A DNA stretch of 64,000 nt from CBDFNC01 sp965249895 (GCA_965249895.1 CBDFNC010000005.1:1240001-1304000), one strand, 5' to 3'. Numbered from the stretch's first letter, positions 35,514 through 45,874 are shown. Notes: generated from the sequence alone by a model not told the origin. Program-made: numbers and translations.

Positions 35514-35575
35514 ACCTAACAGTATATTATCAGGAACTCCGTGTATACCCGGAGTCAGCGTTGACCCTCAAGAAC
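35514..35575 (-). repeat. possible attC or attI-side recombination site of the first visible cassette
   Basis: GTTAGGT (35520-35514) opens cassette G. Upstream on the minus strand a palindrome ACTCCG-GGTATACA-CGGAGT lies in a segment starting GTCAACGC, like an attC body. A MITE is inserted immediately beyond, so the upstream continuation is not readable. Confidence 0.35.
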
Positions 35576-35659
35576 AAGATTTCTGGGACTGGTCAAACTT
35601 GGGTAACAGATCTATCGGGTTTGTAGGAGCTGAACCCATCTCAGGGATGAGATGTTAAG

Positions 35660-37236
35660 CTGTCTCTTGATCACATCTTTTTGTGATGTTTATTTTACTT
35701 ATTGTAGAAGCCCCTTCTCCTGCATCTCTCGCGCCGCTTGCATACCCGCCACGCGCTCCTGTAGCTTGGCCCATCCCTTCCAAAGCGTATCCCAGCCCGC
35801 TACGCCTGTACCCTTCGTATCTGTGAACCCTCCCATCTTAGCCAGCGCTAGGTAGGCCCATTGCAGTGTCGGTGGACTTTCCAGTTTGACCTCTTCACCT
35901 TGCAAAAAGGCGAGCAGCCGCCATTCATCTTCCGTCATCACCTTGCCACAGGGCATGCTGGCAACTTGCTCCGCTTCATCCACTAAACCCTCACTTTTTA
36001 ACAGATACAGTAACGTAAAGCTCTCCCTCAACTGCATCAGCCGCACTGCAACAAAAGCCAGGATTGATAACATACGTTCTAAGTTTTCAGGCGTAACCAT
36101 CCGTTGCTCTTCCGCTTTGCAGCCTGTTTTCCAGGCCTTATGAAAATCTTCTATTCGCCAACGCGCTGCGTATATGCGTATCACTTTAAGCGCGGCTTCA
36201 AACGTATCGACAGGCTCTGTCGTGAGCAAGAGCCAGCGCAATCCCTCTACGCCAGAAGGCGGCGAAACCTCTTCCGCCAATACTGCGTTCAGCCACACCT
36301 CTTTTTCTTTTCGCTTGAACACAATCTCTGAAACGCTTTTTAGTGATAATTTGGCTGTGCGGTAAGGTCGATTTTTCGCTTTACCGTTTTTGCCTTTCAT
36401 CCCTTTTTCCGGGATCTGAACCTGATACCCCCCTAACTCAGGCTGAGCTTGAAGGTGGCTGCACAGTTAGGCATTCGCTTCCTCAACCGCTCTGAGGTGT
36501 TTAGCCCGCACCACAAAGCGCTCACCGTGACTTAACTTATATGCCAGATAGTCGTAAATATCGGCTTCTCTGTCACAGACAAAGATCACTCTGTGCATCT
36601 GCTCCGCAAACAACTCACTACAGCGCTCGGAGGCATACTGCCACTTCCCACTTTCCTTTAAATCAGCGAGTTTTGGGTCATCTGGTCGACACCACCATTC
36701 CTGATGCGCCAGCCCCAACGTTTGCATGGTATGCGCATTCAGTAAGAGCACCGAATGAACCCACCATCCCCGCGCTTTATCGGTGACCTTGCCCAGCTTA
36801 CCGAGCTGTGCTGCAACTTGGTGTCGAAAGCTCGCAGAGGTGGTATCTTCAAGCGCTAAGATCTCTTCTATATCGCTGTCAATAATGTCTTTCACGGTTG
36901 CCTTAAAGCCTGCAACTCTAACTGCTGCTGGTTGTACTTTTGTGTTACGCATAAAGCGGTAAGCCCCTTCCACGGCGATGGCATCGCCTTCACATGATGC
37001 AGCAAGCGACTGACCTGTATGGCGGGCTAGTCCTTCGGCAATTTTCACCAACCGCTTAGTGAGGCGCTTATCTCCCAATGCCGCCTTGCCGAATAAATTG
37101 CCAGCCCATGTTGTTGCATTATGCAGTGCCTGTAACATCTTTGCTTATTCCTACCGTTCAGATTCTAGCGATCTGATCGATAAAGCCGCAAAAAGTTCAA
37201 ATTTTATTAGGTTGATGACTTATGCACAAGAGACAG
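35660..37236 (-). mobile_element. IS50/Tn5-like insertion sequence with 9-bp target duplication
   Basis: 1577 bp flanked by GATGTTAAG at 35651-35659 and 37237-37245. The end on the transposase 3' side reads CTGTCTCTTGATCA, identical to the first 14 bases of the Tn5 inside end, including its GATC site. The other end, complemented, reads CTGTCTCTTGTGCATAAGT and resembles the Tn5 outside end. The polarity is therefore the same as in IS50R. Confidence 0.9.
35699..37138 (-). pseudogene. Tn5-like transposase with one in-frame stop
   Basis: Close relative of IS50R Tnp: AALGDKRLTKRLVKIAE, EGAYRFMRNTKV, the catalytic Asp in LALEDTTSASFRHQ, the Asp in VCDREADIYDYL and the Glu in RWRIEDFHKAWKTG are all present. 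A TAA at 36467 after VEEANA interrupts the frame. The same frame resumes immediately (22 codons to an ATG at 36400) and runs to 35699. Apart from that codon the 480-residue protein looks complete, so this is either a recent nonsense mutation or a sequencing error. Confidence 0.85.
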
Positions 37237-37377
37237 GATGTTAAGCGCATGGATGCACGTTCGGCGAACCCGGTGGGCACGGGCTTCGCCCTCTTCACTT
37301 ATAGAAAGGCATCTGCTCTACAGAGGCCGCTACAATTGTTACCCTAATACCCGTTATTTGATGGGTTCCAGATTTCT

Positions 37378-38161
37378 CAATAATTACTCAATAGAATTAG
37401 TGGTTTAAGGATAACTCAAAAGAGAGAAAACTACTATATCACCTGCAAAAAGCGAGACTTGGGTTTACCGAGAACTAAAATGGCGAAAAGTGAGAAGCTA
37501 CATTACACCTGTATATAAAAGCAGCAATTGATCCCCTACTAAGTCTAAACCACCTTTTCTAGAGTCCATCCTGCTGGAACTAAGAACATAGCGCTATCGC
37601 CTGGAAATACCTTACATTTCCGAATGCGAAATCAGTCTTGGTACAACTTTTGACTTGGCTGCTTTAGGCGCCAAAGCGTGAAAACCTGAGTATGATACTT
37701 TAATACTCCGCTTTTGCACTATCGGCCCAGATACCTATGGGCCGTATGATACTTTATTACCCCCAAGGTGGATTTTTATGACTGTATAATGCGGCCTCAG
37801 GGTGAGTTCGGTACGAAATTTTATTTCTCTCCCACAACTTTTGAGCACTTTGCTAATAGAGCTTGCCGCCTGCTCAAACCACTTCAGATGTCTCTAACAG
37901 TGGCTCCCTCCCCTTGGTAATCCGGCTAAAATCCAGAATGCAAAAACGTCCACTGTCGCGTCATTCTCTGGCACCGCTCTGGTTTCATCTTATCTGGTCC
38001 AACAATCGCGCGTTCTGTCCACCAGGGACTCCACCTGTCATTGCAACATCTTAATACGGATAAAGTGCTGACGGGTTTATTGTCGGCGGGTAGTAGAACT
38101 AAAGTCGCTAAGACACTGAATATTAGAAGAACGAGCAGCTTACGAAAGTAAAAACGCGGGT
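37378..38161. other. intergenic region with second copy of the 85-bp repeat
   Basis: About 780 bp without a recognisable gene. 37608-37690 resembles 20449-20535. A nearby TGATACTTTAATACTCC/TGATACTTTATTACCCC direct repeat is also present. Probably relics of older insertions. Confidence 0.4.
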
Positions 38162-38587
38162 TTACCTGAGGTTTACAACGACATTATGTAGCAACTTGCC
38201 AAGCAGCGCTTTGTCCTGATCGCTAAAACCGTGTACAGCCTGAGCAAGGGCGGAAAATCCAATCTTTTTCCCCTGCTCCATCACCTCTTTTCCTTCTGGG
38301 GTCATATCGAGAAAATATCTACGTCTGTCATTGGGATCATAATTTTTCCTGATGTATCCCAACTTGTCTAACTCTTTGCTCAGCTGGGTGACTACATCCA
38401 GCTGCTTAAACATAGAATCAGCCAAGGCAGCCGGTGTTTTGTTTTCAATATGTGATAGCTCGAACAATAAGACCCATTGTCCTCTGTTGATGGGTAAATT
38501 TGCTGAAGCAAACTGCTTGTCTAAGTGGTGGCTCAGTAAACTGCTGGATAAACTGATCAGCCCGCCCAGGTTGGACTCAGCTTTCAT
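38162..38587 (-). CDS. MarR-family transcriptional regulator
   Basis: 141 residues with a MarR-type winged helix: helices LISLSSSLLSHHLDKQF, recognition region ALADSMFKQLDVVTQLSKEL and a wing LGYIRKNYDPNDRRRYFLDMT, whose DxRxR pattern is typical. It is divergent from the fadE-like gene with about 200 bp between starts, so it may control that gene. The ligand is unknown. Confidence 0.85.
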   Translation of the reverse strand: MKAESNLGGLISLSSSLLSHHLDKQFASANLPINRGQWVLLFELSHIENKTPAALADSMFKQLDVVTQLSKELDKLGYIRKNYDPNDRRRYFLDMTPEGKEVMEQGKKIGFSALAQAVHGFSDQDKALLGKLLHNVVVNLR

Positions 38588-38794
38588 ACACTTCTATATC
38601 TGAGAAGGTGAGATCAAACTATATGCCAACTAAGGGAAAAATGACACGTTTGCCAACGATTACAAAAATAGCCCTGTGTCCCTGTTTGTTACCAACTTAT
38701 TCGAAACGGATCGGGCACTCACTATAATTAGGTCAGAGTGCTAAGCCATGAACTAAAAATGGTTTCGGTTATCATTTCAAACTGAGGAGGGCGT

Positions 38795-41200
38795 ATGATT
38801 TCATTAAGTTTTCTTGCTTTACTCATGCTGGCCATAGGTCTGATTTACCACAGAGCCAGTCTACTGACATTTACCTCTTGGCTGGCCACAGGCCTGCTGA
38901 TTGGCTCCCTGATTAACGGATTTTCCGAATTAATCTGGCTTCCCTTCTTGCTTATCTTGATACCTTTGAATATTCGGCCACTACGCCAAACCTATATCAG
39001 CCGACCACTGTTTATTCGATTTAAAAAATTACTACCTGCCATGACAGAAACGGAGCAAGACGCTATTTCTGCCGGCACCAGTTGGTGGGAAACGGCGCTA
39101 TTTTGCGGCCAACCAGATTGGCAAAAATTACACAGTTTCCCCAACCCAAGACTAACGGCAGAAGAGCAGGCATTTTTAGACGGCCCGGTTGAAATCTTAT
39201 GCCGAATGACTAACGACTGGGAAATTACCCATATACACAAGGACTTGCCCGAAGAAATCTGGCGCTACCTGAAAGACCACAGATTTTTTGCACTTATCAT
39301 AGCCAAACAGTATGGCGGGCTGGCATTTTCTGCCTACGCACAATCCTGCATTTTGCAGAAGCTGACCGTAGTAAGCAGCACCCTTGCCAGTACAGTTGCT
39401 GTACCAAACTCCCTCGGGCCGGCTGAACTACTGGCCCACTATGGCACCAAAAAACAGCGGGATTATTATTTGCCACGGCTGGCAAAAGGTCAGGAAATCC
39501 CTTGCTTTGCTTTAACCAGTCCGGAAGCTGGCTCAGACGCCAGTTCAATTCTCGATGACGGTGAGGTGTGTTACGGCCATTGGCAGGGGCAAGAGACGCT
39601 GGGAATTAAGTTAAACTGGAATAAGCGTTATATTACCCTGGCGCCTGTAGCGACCTTACTTGGCCTGGCCTTTAAACTGAAAGATCCCGAGGGGCTGATT
39701 GGCGACAATTCCTACATAGGAATAAGCTGTGCTTTGGTACCCACCCATCTCGACGGGATCACCATTGGCAACCGGCATATTCCCCTAAACGTACCATTTC
39801 AAAATGGGCCAACTCAAGGCAAGGATGTATTTATTCCGCTTGATTACCTTATTGGTGGCACTGAAATGGCGGGTAAAGGCTGGATCATGTTAATGGAGTG
39901 CCTTTCTGCTGGCCGCGCTATCACCCTACCTTCAACTGCCACCGGTGGATTGAAATCCGCCGCTCTCACTTCTGGTGCTTACGCCAGGATCCGTCACCAG
40001 TTTAAAATGCCCATAGGAAAAATGGAGGGACTCCACTCACCCCTAGCCCGCCTGGGCGGTTTTGCTTATCTGTCGGACGCTGCATGTAGCCTGACCTGCG
40101 CGGCAATAGATATGGGGGAAAAGCCGTCAGTAATTTCTGCCATCGTTAAACATCACCTCACGGAGCTAGCTCGTAAGGGGATCAATCATGCGATGGATAT
40201 TCATGGCGGCAAAGGGATTTGCCTTGGACCAAACAATTACCTTGCCAACGGGTATTATGCCAGCCCCATCGCCATCACAGTAGAAGGGGCAAACATACTA
40301 ACCCGCTCCATGATCATTTTTGGCCAGGGCCTGATCCGCTGCCACCCCTATTTTATCCAGGAAATAAAAGCCGCCGCTAACCCCAATGGGCAAAAAGGAG
40401 TCATGCTATTTGATGAAGCACTATTCCGTCATATGGGATTTACCCTTAGTAACCTGAGTCGCAGTATTTGGTATGGTATTACCGCAGCGAAGCTGACCAG
40501 TGCACCTTGTCAGGATAAAACCGCAACATACTATAAACGACTGACGCGATTAAGTAGCAACCTGGCGGTACTCTCCGATATCACTATGCTGGCCCTAAAA
40601 GGTGATATAAAACGCAAAGAGCGAGTGTCTGCCCGCCTGGGTGATGTTCTCAGTCAATTGTACCTGGCTTCTGCGGTCCTGAAACGTTACCACAATGAAG
40701 CAAGGAAGCCCCAAGATCTGATACTCGTTCATTGGTGTATGCACTACCTATTACACAGGGCCCATTCAGCCATCAAAAAATTGCTCGATAATTACCCTTC
40801 TTCCTGGTTAGGTACAGCACTCAAATGGTTACTCTTTCCATATGGTCTTCCTCTATTAGAAAAAACTGACATATTAGATACTCAGGTTGCCGAGCTATTA
40901 ATGACCCCTAGCCAAACCAGAGACAGGCTTGGTAAAAATCTGTATCTGGCCAAGGATACCAACAACCCTATCGGCCAGCTTGAAGAAACCTTACAAGAAG
41001 TCTTACATGCCGAACAAATAATTGCCGAGATCAGCCGAAAAACCAACGAAAAACCTGTATTTGCCAACCTTGATCGGATAGCGGCGAAGGCACTGGCAGC
41101 TGATTTAATCAGTCAGGAGCAGTCTGAGCTGCTAAAAAGAGTCGAATCTGGCAGAAAAAAAATTATAAGTGTGGATGATTTCACACAGGATCAAATTTAA
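38795..41200 (+). CDS. fadE: acyl-CoA dehydrogenase, FadE type
   Basis: 801 residues, close to the length of E. coli FadE (814). N-terminal hydrophobic helices (about 1-60) suggest membrane association. The dehydrogenase part contains KQYGGLAFSAYAQS, CFALTSPEAGSDASS (FAD-binding region) and MDIHGGKGICLGP. A C-terminal DUF1974-type extension ends near 790. It catalyses the first step of fatty-acid beta-oxidation, FAD-dependent oxidation of acyl-CoA to 2-enoyl-CoA. GAGGAGGG precedes the ATG. The divergent MarR gene is a candidate regulator. Confidence 0.92.
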   Translation: MISLSFLALLMLAIGLIYHRASLLTFTSWLATGLLIGSLINGFSELIWLPFLLILIPLNIRPLRQTYISRPLFIRFKKLLPAMTETEQDAISAGTSWWETALFCGQPDWQKLHSFPNPRLTAEEQAFLDGPVEILCRMTNDWEITHIHKDLPEEIWRYLKDHRFFALIIAKQYGGLAFSAYAQSCILQKLTVVSSTLASTVAVPNSLGPAELLAHYGTKKQRDYYLPRLAKGQEIPCFALTSPEAGSDASSILDDGEVCYGHWQGQETLGIKLNWNKRYITLAPVATLLGLAFKLKDPEGLIGDNSYIGISCALVPTHLDGITIGNRHIPLNVPFQNGPTQGKDVFIPLDYLIGGTEMAGKGWIMLMECLSAGRAITLPSTATGGLKSAALTSGAYARIRHQFKMPIGKMEGLHSPLARLGGFAYLSDAACSLTCAAIDMGEKPSVISAIVKHHLTELARKGINHAMDIHGGKGICLGPNNYLANGYYASPIAITVEGANILTRSMIIFGQGLIRCHPYFIQEIKAAANPNGQKGVMLFDEALFRHMGFTLSNLSRSIWYGITAAKLTSAPCQDKTATYYKRLTRLSSNLAVLSDITMLALKGDIKRKERVSARLGDVLSQLYLASAVLKRYHNEARKPQDLILVHWCMHYLLHRAHSAIKKLLDNYPSSWLGTALKWLLFPYGLPLLEKTDILDTQVAELLMTPSQTRDRLGKNLYLAKDTNNPIGQLEETLQEVLHAEQIIAEISRKTNEKPVFANLDRIAAKALAADLISQEQSELLKRVESGRKKIISVDDFTQDQI

Positions 41201-41294
41201 TACGTCGTAAAAAAGGGGTAAAACTCTTATCGCTAAAAAGTTAAGCGGTAAACTAGTCCAGGCTACGGACATAAAACTATAACAGCAGGATGCT

Positions 41295-42569
41295 ATGACA
41301 ACCTCCCATATGAAATCAGCTGCACTCTCTTTCGCTTTCGCCGCAGCGGCCTTGCCACAATCGGCCGTTGCCGATAAATACTCCGAAGTCGGAGACATAA
41401 TACAACTAGCGTTACCCATCTCAGCATTTGGCATGACTTACCTCAAAGATGATACACAGGGGCGTTGGCAATTTATTAAATCTACGGGAACAACCATAGC
41501 CCTGACCCACTCAATCAAGTTTGTCGCCGGTAAACGGCGCCCTGATTTTAGTTCGGATAACTCATTTCCTTCTGGTCACACTTCCGCCGCATTTAGTGGT
41601 GCTTCCTTTTATTACACTCGCTATGGCGCCAGCTGGGGGATCCCGGCTTATGCTCTGGCCGCCTATACAGGGTGGAGCCGGGTACATGCGGACAGGCATT
41701 ATTGGGACGATGTGTTCGCCGGTGCGAGTATTGCAGTACTAAGTAACCTGTACTTTGTCGACCCGTTCGATAAAAATATCACTATTATGCCGATGCAAAA
41801 TGGCGATGCGAAAGGCATCAACTTTATCGTGTCTAACGATGCCTTTAACGGAAAAAACCAAGGTCCACGCAAACTCAGTAAGTTCAAACCTGATTTTCGT
41901 TTTGAATTCACCTTTGGCCCCTCCAGGATTAAGTCGAATGATCTAGAGCAGGATATAGACAAGGATTTTCTCAAAGAGCAGGTTAATTTTGACGGCGCCG
42001 ATGGCAGTGTTACCACAGCCGCCCTGTCCTTACAGTGGTTTATGGATAAACGAAATACTTTTAACTTTTATACTCAACCGTTTGAAATCCGTGACAAAGG
42101 CCTTGTCTCAGAAACCTCTGAAGTGACTAACGCGGGCAATGAAGTCTATGCCCGATATCAAGTCTGGGATAACCGCATCGGCTGGAGCTACGATTTGAAT
42201 CCGGATTCACAGTGGATCAGCAAAGCCGGCCTGTCACTTCTTGCGCAATATAGCGAAGGGGAGCTTTATGATAAGCCTGAAGAATCTAATCGGCTATATA
42301 AAAACAGCGAGTGGCTTTTCTTTCCCATGGTGAACGCCTCACTGGGTTATAGGTTCACACCAAACTTGGACCTCACTATCGATGGCACCTATGGTTACAA
42401 TGGTACGGGACGGCTGGGAGAAGCCGCTGTTTACCTCAATTACAAGCTTAATCGTCGTTGGGATGTTGGGGTAGGTTATAGCTATTACGACAGAAATCAG
42501 AGCGACAGCAACACAGTTGAGCATATCGCATTTGACAGCGCGTTTCTGAAAACGGGTTACTCATTCTAA
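41295..42569 (+). CDS. exported PAP2-family phosphatase with C-terminal beta-barrel-like domain
   Basis: 424 residues. An N-terminal signal peptide (SFAFAAAALPQSAVA) precedes a PAP2 domain with all three motifs: KFVAGKRRP, PSGHTSA and SRVHADRHYWDD. From about residue 180 the chain changes to alternating amphipathic strands with aromatic residues (FRFEFTFGPSR, AALSLQWFMDKRNTFNFYTQ, WDVGVGYSYYDR, ending in GYSF), typical of an outer-membrane beta-barrel. The combination suggests a phosphatase held at the outer membrane or periplasm. The substrate is unknown; lipid or pyrophosphate types are usual for PAP2. Confidence 0.82.
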   Translation: MTTSHMKSAALSFAFAAAALPQSAVADKYSEVGDIIQLALPISAFGMTYLKDDTQGRWQFIKSTGTTIALTHSIKFVAGKRRPDFSSDNSFPSGHTSAAFSGASFYYTRYGASWGIPAYALAAYTGWSRVHADRHYWDDVFAGASIAVLSNLYFVDPFDKNITIMPMQNGDAKGINFIVSNDAFNGKNQGPRKLSKFKPDFRFEFTFGPSRIKSNDLEQDIDKDFLKEQVNFDGADGSVTTAALSLQWFMDKRNTFNFYTQPFEIRDKGLVSETSEVTNAGNEVYARYQVWDNRIGWSYDLNPDSQWISKAGLSLLAQYSEGELYDKPEESNRLYKNSEWLFFPMVNASLGYRFTPNLDLTIDGTYGYNGTGRLGEAAVYLNYKLNRRWDVGVGYSYYDRNQSDSNTVEHIAFDSAFLKTGYSF

Positions 42570-42596
42570 AAAAGGGGCCCGCGGGCCCCTGACTTT
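42570..42596. terminator. bidirectional terminator between convergent genes
   Basis: A perfect 16-bp palindrome GGGGCCCGCGGGCCCC (42574-42589) with A-rich sequence on the left and a T run on the right lies between the PAP2 and ExeM-like stop codons, so it can serve both. Confidence 0.8.
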
Positions 42597-42607
42597 TCTA
42601 CTTATTG

Positions 42608-45457
42608 TTACTTACATTCCCCACCGTTAAACTCCACCGACACTGTACCGTCAAATTCGACCGGATTACCGCAGCTGAATGGGAATACACCAAGCGACAA
42701 CACACTTAATCTCACCTCACTGCCTTCGGTAATATTCACCGAAGGATGGCTAAGGAAAGCATCATCAGCTTTGTACTCTCGGGTTTGTCCTGGCATTAAC
42801 CAACCGTTTACCGAATCCCAGTAAAAGCGGTTAAACGTCGGGATCACCGGAACCTGGCTGTTGTTAACGAACACCAGTGTAGATGCCGCTTGCTGATAGT
42901 TCACAGATACAATTACAGGATCGTGATCGGAAGAAGAATACACATTTTCTGATTTAACCAGATCACCCGAATACTTAGTCAAGTATTCAAACAGGTTACT
43001 TTCTGCAGAGTTGATATGCCAATCTTCGATGCCCACCACTTTATCCGCCAGCTGGGTATTTGCCAGGGCGTGGTCCAGATTACCTAACTCACCCTCATCC
43101 CAGGTGTATCCATAAGTATCTGCACCGTGTAACTTGGTGTTCAGGTTGATCAATCCAAAACCTTGCTGGATCTCACTCCCCTGCTGCTCATACGTCTGAC
43201 CGTTCAGCGTAGTGAAAGAAGCCGTAGTGATCTTATGCTGGGTTTTGCTTGCGTCATAATCAGTTAACACACGGATAGGATCTTCCATGCCGTAGGCGTT
43301 CAGATCACCCAATACCAGCAGATCACCTTCAACATCCTGTAACGCTTCACCTAGCGCCTTGGAAGCCGAAACCCTGAACTCGTTACAGTGGCCCTGCAAA
43401 TCTGCCGGGTCATTCCTATCTCTATTTGTTTCAAATGCCTGCCAATCTTCGAGACAGTCAGATCCTTTCGATTTAAGGTGATTAACCACCACAGTTAGCG
43501 GCGCATCTCCACCATTTACGGTAAAGGTTTGCGCCAGGCTGTGTCGCTGATACTTATTGTAAGCAGGACTCTGCTCTACGGTATCACCTTTGGTTCGTGT
43601 GGCCGCACCCGCTTCGGCGTGCTGTTCAGGGGTATGGATCACCCTGGCTGCTGCGTTAGGAGTGACCTTAGCGTCACGGTATAACAAAGCAACCATGATA
43701 GCGTCGGTACCAAAGAACTTAGTGTCGATACCATCTTTGTTGCTGCCATCCTGATCCGCGATTTCAATAGAACGATAGTGCTCCGCCGGATCCGAAAGCT
43801 CACTATTAAGGGTATCCACTAAGTCTTTCAGTGCGCTACCGTCTCCAAAACCGTTATTTTCCACCTCCATGATGCCTATAATATCGGCATTCATCGCCTT
43901 TATGGCATTAACGATTTTCGCTCTTTGTACGCTAAATTCTGAGGCACTTTTTGCACCTCGGTTACAACCCCTGCTCTTATCAGCATCGGCCTGATCTGCA
44001 CAACCAATGTTTAAGTTACCACCCACTGAGCTGTGGCTGGTGAAATAGTTTAATACGTTAAAGCTGGCAATACGTAAATCACCAACATTGGCCAATTCAG
44101 GCTCATCCGTTCTGTCGTCATTACGGATAAAATCACTTACCGTTAAGCTGTTGGTGGCCACAATGCGATACTCGCCATAGCTGTAACCCACCATACCTTC
44201 CAGGTTGGTCACCTTATCACCCAGGCGGATGTAGTTAGCCTCAGGCTCCCAATTTGGGAAATAAGGTAGTTCACCTGCGGCTGCTTTATAGTCCGTTTCA
44301 AGGTATACACGATTATTGGCATTGGCACGGGCCAGTGTATTGGCTGCATCACTGAGCGGCTCATGCAATTGGGTCGGTTTCATCAATGGTGCTTTATGAG
44401 ATAACAGGATGTTGTTGCGTCTGCCATCGTAGTCATAGCTGAAGTTACGAGTTACCCTAAGTTCGCTTTCCCTTTCCAGTACCACTTTCATCCCTTCGTA
44501 GCGCTCTAACGCCTGCTTCAGGGTTTCATCTTCTCTGACTTCGATGGGCGTCGCTGCTAGCTCATCTTCCTCTTCTCCCAGCTCATAAGTAGCAGTGGTG
44601 GCTGCCAGCTGGGTATTACCGAAATATTCCTTAACCTTGCCCTGAACACATACTTCAACACCTGGTTGAATTTCAGCCGGAGGATTAACTCCCAGGTTAA
44701 CAAAAATACCATCTGAGCTATCCGGGTTACCATCGCCCTCTTCAGCTTGCAGGTAGAAGCCTTTAAACATACTCTCGCCACGGGCGGTGACGATACCCCT
44801 GATGGTATAAGCTTCATCTGACTCATATTTACCGCTGGCAATTAGCGGACTTTTATAACCATCGCCCTGCACCGCATAGATATCAGTAAGCTCTTTTCCT
44901 TCACAGGTAAATGCAGGTGGCGTATCTCCATCGTTTACCTTGCCTAAACCGGAAATGTCATTCTTTGGCAGTGCCGTCCATTCATTGGGGTCATAGCTAG
45001 TCAGGCCGGTATCAACGCTAGCATGACGCTGATAAGTGACATCCTTACCCCAACCCCTATCCCCAATCGGACCGACGATATCCACTACCTGGCCGTCTTT
45101 TTGCAGGGCTACCGCGTCACCACCATTGTGTTGCAGGCTGCCGGAGACCAGTACATTAACCGTATCCGGCAATGGTGTGTCAGAGGCTCTATTAATCACT
45201 ACTGCTACAGAATTGGCAGCGATAGTAACGTTTTCCAGCGTTAACATGCTGGTTGACTGCTCACTGCCATCCTTGTAACGCACCAGTTCATAACCCGCCA
45301 GGTTTATCGCTTGTGAGCCGGTGTTATGCAGCTCGATGGCTTTGTTAAAACCACTACCTTCGACATATTCTGTGATAAGTACATCGGCCAGGGACTGGCC
45401 TGAGAATGTTGCTGTGATTGCCAACGCTACGGCAGACAGCTTATTTTGCTGTTTCAT
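42608..45457 (-). CDS. ExeM/NucH-family extracellular endonuclease
   Basis: 949 residues: a signal peptide (ending GQSLADV), an N-terminal lamin-tail-like domain (VLITEYVEGSGFNKAIELHN, about 25-165), an OB-fold-like middle (AYTIRGIVTARGESMF to QLAATTATYEL), and a C-terminal endonuclease/exonuclease/phosphatase domain with LRIASFNVLNYF, IIGIMEVENNGFG, VVNHLKSKGSDC, VLGDLNAYGMEDP and SSDHDPVIVSV. It is a secreted DNase used in DNA scavenging or biofilm remodelling in related marine bacteria. The final residues (FNGGECK) lack the GlyGly-CTERM anchor seen in Shewanella ExeM. Confidence 0.92.
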   Translation of the reverse strand: MKQQNKLSAVALAITATFSGQSLADVLITEYVEGSGFNKAIELHNTGSQAINLAGYELVRYKDGSEQSTSMLTLENVTIAANSVAVVINRASDTPLPDTVNVLVSGSLQHNGGDAVALQKDGQVVDIVGPIGDRGWGKDVTYQRHASVDTGLTSYDPNEWTALPKNDISGLGKVNDGDTPPAFTCEGKELTDIYAVQGDGYKSPLIASGKYESDEAYTIRGIVTARGESMFKGFYLQAEEGDGNPDSSDGIFVNLGVNPPAEIQPGVEVCVQGKVKEYFGNTQLAATTATYELGEEEDELAATPIEVREDETLKQALERYEGMKVVLERESELRVTRNFSYDYDGRRNNILLSHKAPLMKPTQLHEPLSDAANTLARANANNRVYLETDYKAAAGELPYFPNWEPEANYIRLGDKVTNLEGMVGYSYGEYRIVATNSLTVSDFIRNDDRTDEPELANVGDLRIASFNVLNYFTSHSSVGGNLNIGCADQADADKSRGCNRGAKSASEFSVQRAKIVNAIKAMNADIIGIMEVENNGFGDGSALKDLVDTLNSELSDPAEHYRSIEIADQDGSNKDGIDTKFFGTDAIMVALLYRDAKVTPNAAARVIHTPEQHAEAGAATRTKGDTVEQSPAYNKYQRHSLAQTFTVNGGDAPLTVVVNHLKSKGSDCLEDWQAFETNRDRNDPADLQGHCNEFRVSASKALGEALQDVEGDLLVLGDLNAYGMEDPIRVLTDYDASKTQHKITTASFTTLNGQTYEQQGSEIQQGFGLINLNTKLHGADTYGYTWDEGELGNLDHALANTQLADKVVGIEDWHINSAESNLFEYLTKYSGDLVKSENVYSSSDHDPVIVSVNYQQAASTLVFVNNSQVPVIPTFNRFYWDSVNGWLMPGQTREYKADDAFLSHPSVNITEGSEVRLSVLSLGVFPFSCGNPVEFDGTVSVEFNGGECK

Positions 45458-45770
45458 ATCTTCCTCTTTCCTTGATTCTGGTCATACCAGGGAAAAGAGA
45501 TTTTGACAAAGTTGCGCAGACCAGCTAGTGATCGAGTGCACAAGTATTTAATAAATCATTTATTTGTCATTAGATGTTAACCGTTTGTGGTGGTAAATCT
45601 TACAAGGATGCAACAGGAGTACACTAAAGAAACAGGAGAATCACAAAGAAAAGTCTGCGACTCCTTTTTAAGGCTTATGGTAAACGGGCAATAACCTATA
45701 CTCGAATCTTACCTAAATAGCAGATATCACCATCTCTTTAATAGCGCAAAAAAGACCTGGAGGAAAACGA

Positions 45771-45830
45771 GGACATCCATCATTTGCACCACTCAAGTCC
45801 AGTGCAATTTTATGGCTGTCAACTAATTCC
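45771..45830. repeat. 60-bp direct repeat, copy 1
   Basis: GGACATCCATCATTTGCACC through ATGGCTGTCAACTAATTCC matches 50532-50591 in the same orientation with four differences. The pair brackets the toxin-antitoxin/transposon block. It resembles sequences near REP-type transposases, but no such gene is present. Confidence 0.7.
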
Positions 45831-45874
45831 CTGGTCCACTAATTCCTAATTCATTCGCTTTATATAACACCGGC

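Larger units (their letters stand above)
35585..37369 (+). repeat. MITE copy 2 (199 bp net), interrupted by an IS50-like element
   Basis: Ends GGGACTGGTCAAAC and GATGGGTTCC, flanked by AGATTTCT at 35577-35584 and 37370-37377. After subtraction of the IS50-like element and its duplication, 199 bp remain and align with copy 1 (1824-2019). Confidence 0.85.

Noticed and set aside
38588..38794. FadR-like operator upstream of fadE (TAGGTCAGAGTGCT near 38730)
   Set aside because: Only a partial match to the FadR consensus and no second half-site. Too weak to annotate.
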